The translations under genes and the position numbers were made by a program. The notes beneath the pieces were generated by a model. It searched no databases. It was given only the letters and a program-made list of their open reading frames with translations, and had not been told where the DNA came from. This document shows positions 60,983 through 64,000 of a stretch of DNA of 64,000 nucleotides, one piece after another. Position 1 is the stretch's first letter, and each line of letters starts with the position of its first letter. This DNA is from Gemmatimonadota bacterium (GTDB taxonomy: Bacteria; Gemmatimonadota; Gemmatimonadetes; Gemmatimonadales; Gemmatimonadaceae): contig JAJPIS010000118.1 of assembly GCA_021324635.1 (NCBI GenBank), positions 1 to 64,000 of the forward strand. The letters are read 5' to 3'.

Positions 60983-63910
60983 ATGTCGCTCGCACTCAGG
61001 ATGATCGTCCTCGCGCTCGTCGTCGCCGGGACGAACGCAGGGAGCGCCACGACGGCGGCGGGACAGGGGGAGGTCGCGCCGGCCGTCAGCGGCGATTCCT
61101 CCGGTGTGCTCACCGGGACGCTGAGGGACCGGGACGGCGACCGTCCGGTGCCCTACGGGACAGTGGTTCTCACGGAGTCCGGCCGCGCCGCGTTCGCCGA
61201 CGCGGCCGGCGGCTTCCGTCTCACCCGGCTCACGCCCGGGCCGCACCGGGTCCGGGCACGCCAGATCGGCTTCGCGCCGGTCGACACCACGATCCTGATC
61301 GACCCGGCGCCGGCGATCACCACGGTCGAGTTTCGGCTCCGGCGGGTCGCCATCCCGCTCGGCCGGATCGCGGTCGTCGGGCATCGGTCCGACCGGTGCA
61401 CCGCGACCGGCGTCCCCTCGGCGGACATCGACCCGCGCCTGGCGGCGGTGTTCGCGCAGTTGCGCGAGAATGTCGACCGGCTGGTGCTTCTGCTGGACCA
61501 GTATCCCTTCCGCTTCAGCCGCGAGGAGCGGCGCGTGCTGCACCGCGAGCCGGGCCCCGACGTCGCCGAGCGGGTGGACACCGTCGAGTACGAGAGCCGG
61601 TCCCGCCGTCCGTATCATGTCGGTGGCATCGTCTACGAGGACGTGGACGCCGCCGGCACGCCGACGCGGTACATGTACCTCCCGACGTTTCGAGACTTTG
61701 CCGACCCGGCGTTCCTGGCCGCGCACTGCTTCACCGACGCCGGGATAGAGCATCTCCCGGGTGACACGTCCGAGGTCATCCGGATCGACTTCCTCCCCGC
61801 GAGCGCGATCCACCAGCCGGATGTCGAGGGCTCCATCTACCTCGACGCGCATCGATACATCGTGCGGCGGGCCATCTTCCGCCTCACACGGCCGGAGCGA
61901 GTCCAGCCGCCCGTCGTCAGCCTGACGGTCACTACGACGTTCCGCGAGCTGGCGCCGCTCGTGCCGGTGTTCGATTCGGTCACGGCGGTCCAGCCGCGGC
62001 CGATGGCGCACGTCACCTCGGCGTCGGTGGACTCGCGGGGCGGACAACTCACGATCGGCCCGGCCAAGGCCTCGGGAGTCACCGAGACGGCGATCGAGAC
62101 CGACCGGTTACTCGGCCACACCTTCGAGCGCGGCGCGCCCGGGGACCAGCCCGGTGGGGCTCAGCGCCCGGCGCCGCCGGCCATCACCGCACTTCCGGGG
62201 TCGGCGGACGTCGCCGCCGTCGGACCGCACCTCGCCGGCCGCGTGGTCGGACCGGACGGCGCTCCGCTCCCGGGCGTCACGGTGGAACTCCTGGGCACGG
62301 CCGACTCGGTCACGACGACGGACTCCGGCACCTTCGTGCTCCGGGACCCGCCGCCCGGCCCGGGGATGCTCCTCGTCCGGCGCTTCGGCTTTCGCCCGGA
62401 GCGCCGCGCGGTCACGGTCTCGCGCTCCCGCTTCGTGCCGATCGAGATCGCGCTCCGCTCGGCCACCCACGTGCTCGCCCCGGTGACGACCACGGCGCGC
62501 GAGCGCGCCGCCTATCGCGAGGTCGGATTGGATCGACGCATGCGAGAGGGGATCGGGCAGTTCGTCACCTACGACCAGATCGTCCGGCGCCAGGCGAAGC
62601 GGGTCACCCAACTGCTGGAGACCCTGCGGGGCCTCCACCTCTTCAGCTACACGTATCCCGATCCGGCCGTGCGGGTCTCGGGGCTCCGCGGCAAGAACGA
62701 GTGCGTCGGTTTCATGGTCGACGGTATGATGCAGCTCGCGCTGACGGCGCACGACCTCGACGAGCTGGTTCCCGTCCAGAACGTCGGCGCGATCGAGTTC
62801 TACCGCGCTTCCGAGCTCCCGGCCGGGTGGCATGCGGCGGCGCCCGCCGGTGACAGCCTCCCCAAGGAGAACGAGTACCTCGCGGGACCGACGACGGCGC
62901 GCGGGCCGACGGTGGGCCCGTCCGCGATCATGTCACAGACGTGCGATGTGATCGCGATCTGGACCCGAACCCGGCTGGGGCTCGCGACCGATGGCCCGCC
63001 GCGTGATGCGCCCGAGGCCAGAGCGGCCGTGCGGGCGAGCGTGGCCTTCCCCGGCGACTCGGCGTGTGAGCCGCGGCCGGCGGACGACAGCACCACGCTC
63101 GTCGTGTACGGGCTGCTCCAGGACGGCGCGTCACCGGAGCTCGTCGGCGCGCCGGCCGCCGCCCTGGATCGCTATCGGGACAGCATTCTCGCCGCCGTCC
63201 GCCGGTACTTCGCGCTCCCGAGCGATCTGACGCTACACGTGCTCGGGTATCCCTTCCCGTCGCCGGACACGATGGCGACCGGGAGCGACCCGCGCGCGCA
63301 CCGGCGGGGAGCGGACGTCGCTCCCGCGCTCAGTGGCGTGGCCGTCTTCACGCTCGACTCCACGGGCCGCATGGCGGGACTGCGCGTGGCCGTGACGTCG
63401 CTCTCCGGCGCCGCCGACACGAGCGTGCTGGCGGCGGTCCAGCGCGCGGCGGATGCGCACGCCTTCCCACCCTTTCCGGGCGGTGGGCACGGCGTGCCGC
63501 CGGTCCGGTTCGACCTGGCGATCACCACGACCGAGCCGCTGCCCGGGGATCGCGCGGTCCCACTCGCGAGCATCGATGTGCCGATCTGGCCGCTGCGGCG
63601 ACCCGCCGCCATCGCGCCAGGTCCGCAGCCGGACATTCGTCCACCGGCTCCGGCCGGTCCTGCCGTCGGCAGCGCCGAGGACAGCGCGACGCTCGAGCTG
63701 GTGGTCAATGAGCACGGCCAGGTGATTCCGACGACCGTCCGCGGCCGCGCCGACCCGGGTGCGGCGGCCGGGCCGGATCATCACACCTTCCTGACGCGGT
63801 TGATTCAGACGCTCCCGCAGTTCCGCTTCGACCCGGCGCTCATCGGCGCCTGCCCCGTGCCATCACTCGTCACGCAGGGGTTCGGATACCATCGCGTCGC
63901 AGGGAGCTGA
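60983..63910 (+). CDS. Carboxypeptidase-regulatory/TonB-plug-like exported protein
   Basis: A 975-aa protein with a signal peptide ending near TTAAGQG. GTLRDRDGDRPVPYGTVVLT (about 45-65) and GRVVGPDGAPLPGVTVELLG (about 415-435) start two carboxypeptidase-D-regulatory-like domains. Between them lies a novel region of about 250 residues with RTGVP and Cys pairs. After the second domain, QLLETLRGLHLFSYTYPDP and CVGFMVDGMM resemble a TonB-receptor plug, but no 22-strand barrel follows. The C-terminal 350 residues are Pro/Ala-rich with a possible TonB-C-like end (ELVVNEHGQVIPTTVRG). It may be a TonB-linked surface or signalling protein. Confidence 0.82.
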   Translation: MSLALRMIVLALVVAGTNAGSATTAAGQGEVAPAVSGDSSGVLTGTLRDRDGDRPVPYGTVVLTESGRAAFADAAGGFRLTRLTPGPHRVRARQIGFAPVDTTILIDPAPAITTVEFRLRRVAIPLGRIAVVGHRSDRCTATGVPSADIDPRLAAVFAQLRENVDRLVLLLDQYPFRFSREERRVLHREPGPDVAERVDTVEYESRSRRPYHVGGIVYEDVDAAGTPTRYMYLPTFRDFADPAFLAAHCFTDAGIEHLPGDTSEVIRIDFLPASAIHQPDVEGSIYLDAHRYIVRRAIFRLTRPERVQPPVVSLTVTTTFRELAPLVPVFDSVTAVQPRPMAHVTSASVDSRGGQLTIGPAKASGVTETAIETDRLLGHTFERGAPGDQPGGAQRPAPPAITALPGSADVAAVGPHLAGRVVGPDGAPLPGVTVELLGTADSVTTTDSGTFVLRDPPPGPGMLLVRRFGFRPERRAVTVSRSRFVPIEIALRSATHVLAPVTTTARERAAYREVGLDRRMREGIGQFVTYDQIVRRQAKRVTQLLETLRGLHLFSYTYPDPAVRVSGLRGKNECVGFMVDGMMQLALTAHDLDELVPVQNVGAIEFYRASELPAGWHAAAPAGDSLPKENEYLAGPTTARGPTVGPSAIMSQTCDVIAIWTRTRLGLATDGPPRDAPEARAAVRASVAFPGDSACEPRPADDSTTLVVYGLLQDGASPELVGAPAAALDRYRDSILAAVRRYFALPSDLTLHVLGYPFPSPDTMATGSDPRAHRRGADVAPALSGVAVFTLDSTGRMAGLRVAVTSLSGAADTSVLAAVQRAADAHAFPPFPGGGHGVPPVRFDLAITTTEPLPGDRAVPLASIDVPIWPLRRPAAIAPGPQPDIRPPAPAGPAVGSAEDSATLELVVNEHGQVIPTTVRGRADPGAAAGPDHHTFLTRLIQTLPQFRFDPALIGACPVPSLVTQGFGYHRVAGS

Positions 63911-64000
63911 CGCTCGCCGCAATCTCGGGCGGCGGCTCGGGCACCCCGGCAGCGACCCCGGCGGATGCGGCGACCGGCTCGGGGCCCGACTCCAGACGTC

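Noticed and set aside
63911-64000. C-terminus of a further minus-strand gene at the right end
   Set aside because: One minus frame is open from the window end to a stop inside the preceding gene, but its Pro/Ala/Glu-rich product shows no recognisable feature; nothing can be supported in these 90 bases.

Overview
The window is very GC-rich, densely packed chromosomal DNA from a Gram-negative aerobe. There are many 4-base stop/start overlaps (ATGA, GTGA), frequent GTG starts, a caa3-type cytochrome oxidase, TolC and FadL outer-membrane proteins, a DUF5916 protein, DUF3857/transglutaminase and M61 proteins, and a carboxypeptidase-regulatory-domain protein with a plug-like segment. This mix best fits Gemmatimonadota; that is an inference, as no rRNA or tRNA gene was seen. 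No phage, integrase, CRISPR array or insertion sequence with a transposase was found.

Layout, left to right. 1-7.6 kb: the end of a membrane Ser/Thr kinase, an alpha/beta hydrolase with no nucleophile, a two-gene unit (helical protein plus a SelW/Rdx-like gene with an in-frame UGA at the CxxU site and a bacterial-SECIS-like hairpin), a small secreted protein, a DEAH-type helicase with an RG-rich tail, and a decayed sugar-dehydrogenase fragment. 7.6-13.9 kb: a tightly coupled minus-strand pentose-phosphate operon (rpiB, pgi, HAD phosphatase, gnd, zwf, pgl) preceded by two 17-bp direct repeats spaced exactly 20 bp. 14-21.3 kb: heavy-metal RND efflux (CusA-like pump, adaptor, TolC) coupled to a PBP4-type peptidase. 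21.4-28.1 kb: caa3 oxidase operon (ctaC, ctaD, ctaE, subunit IV, caa3-type ctaG) ending in an HGSNAT/DUF5009 membrane acyltransferase. 28.2-33.4 kb: a small unknown protein, a nicotinate phosphoribosyltransferase-like gene divergent from leuS, a repeat-rich gap and a CsbD-like stress protein.

33.6-48.0 kb: DUF3857/transglutaminase protein, a ferritin-like/VIT1 iron exporter, an ECF sigma/anti-sigma/Spy-like cassette, a TetR-TolC-EmrA efflux set without an inner-membrane pump, a cyclophilin with a 57-aa membrane microprotein, endonuclease III, a proline-iminopeptidase-like hydrolase and a DUF5916 outer-membrane protein. 48.4-63.9 kb: HEAT-repeat protein, M42 aminopeptidase, BtuF-like cobalamin-binding protein, a large REP-like cluster, FadL-like porin plus SGNH lipoprotein, DUF4349 protein, M61 peptidase plus an RDD-SpoIIM fusion, a peptidoglycan amidase and a large TonB-receptor-like protein without an obvious barrel.

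The most notable candidate is the SelW-like selenoprotein at 4176-4418, which stop-codon-based gene calling would miss. Other points of interest are a REP-like family whose first bases (TAG) serve as the stop codon of two unrelated genes, the operator-like direct repeats ahead of the pentose-phosphate operon, and simple-sequence insertions in otherwise conserved enzymes such as LeuRS.
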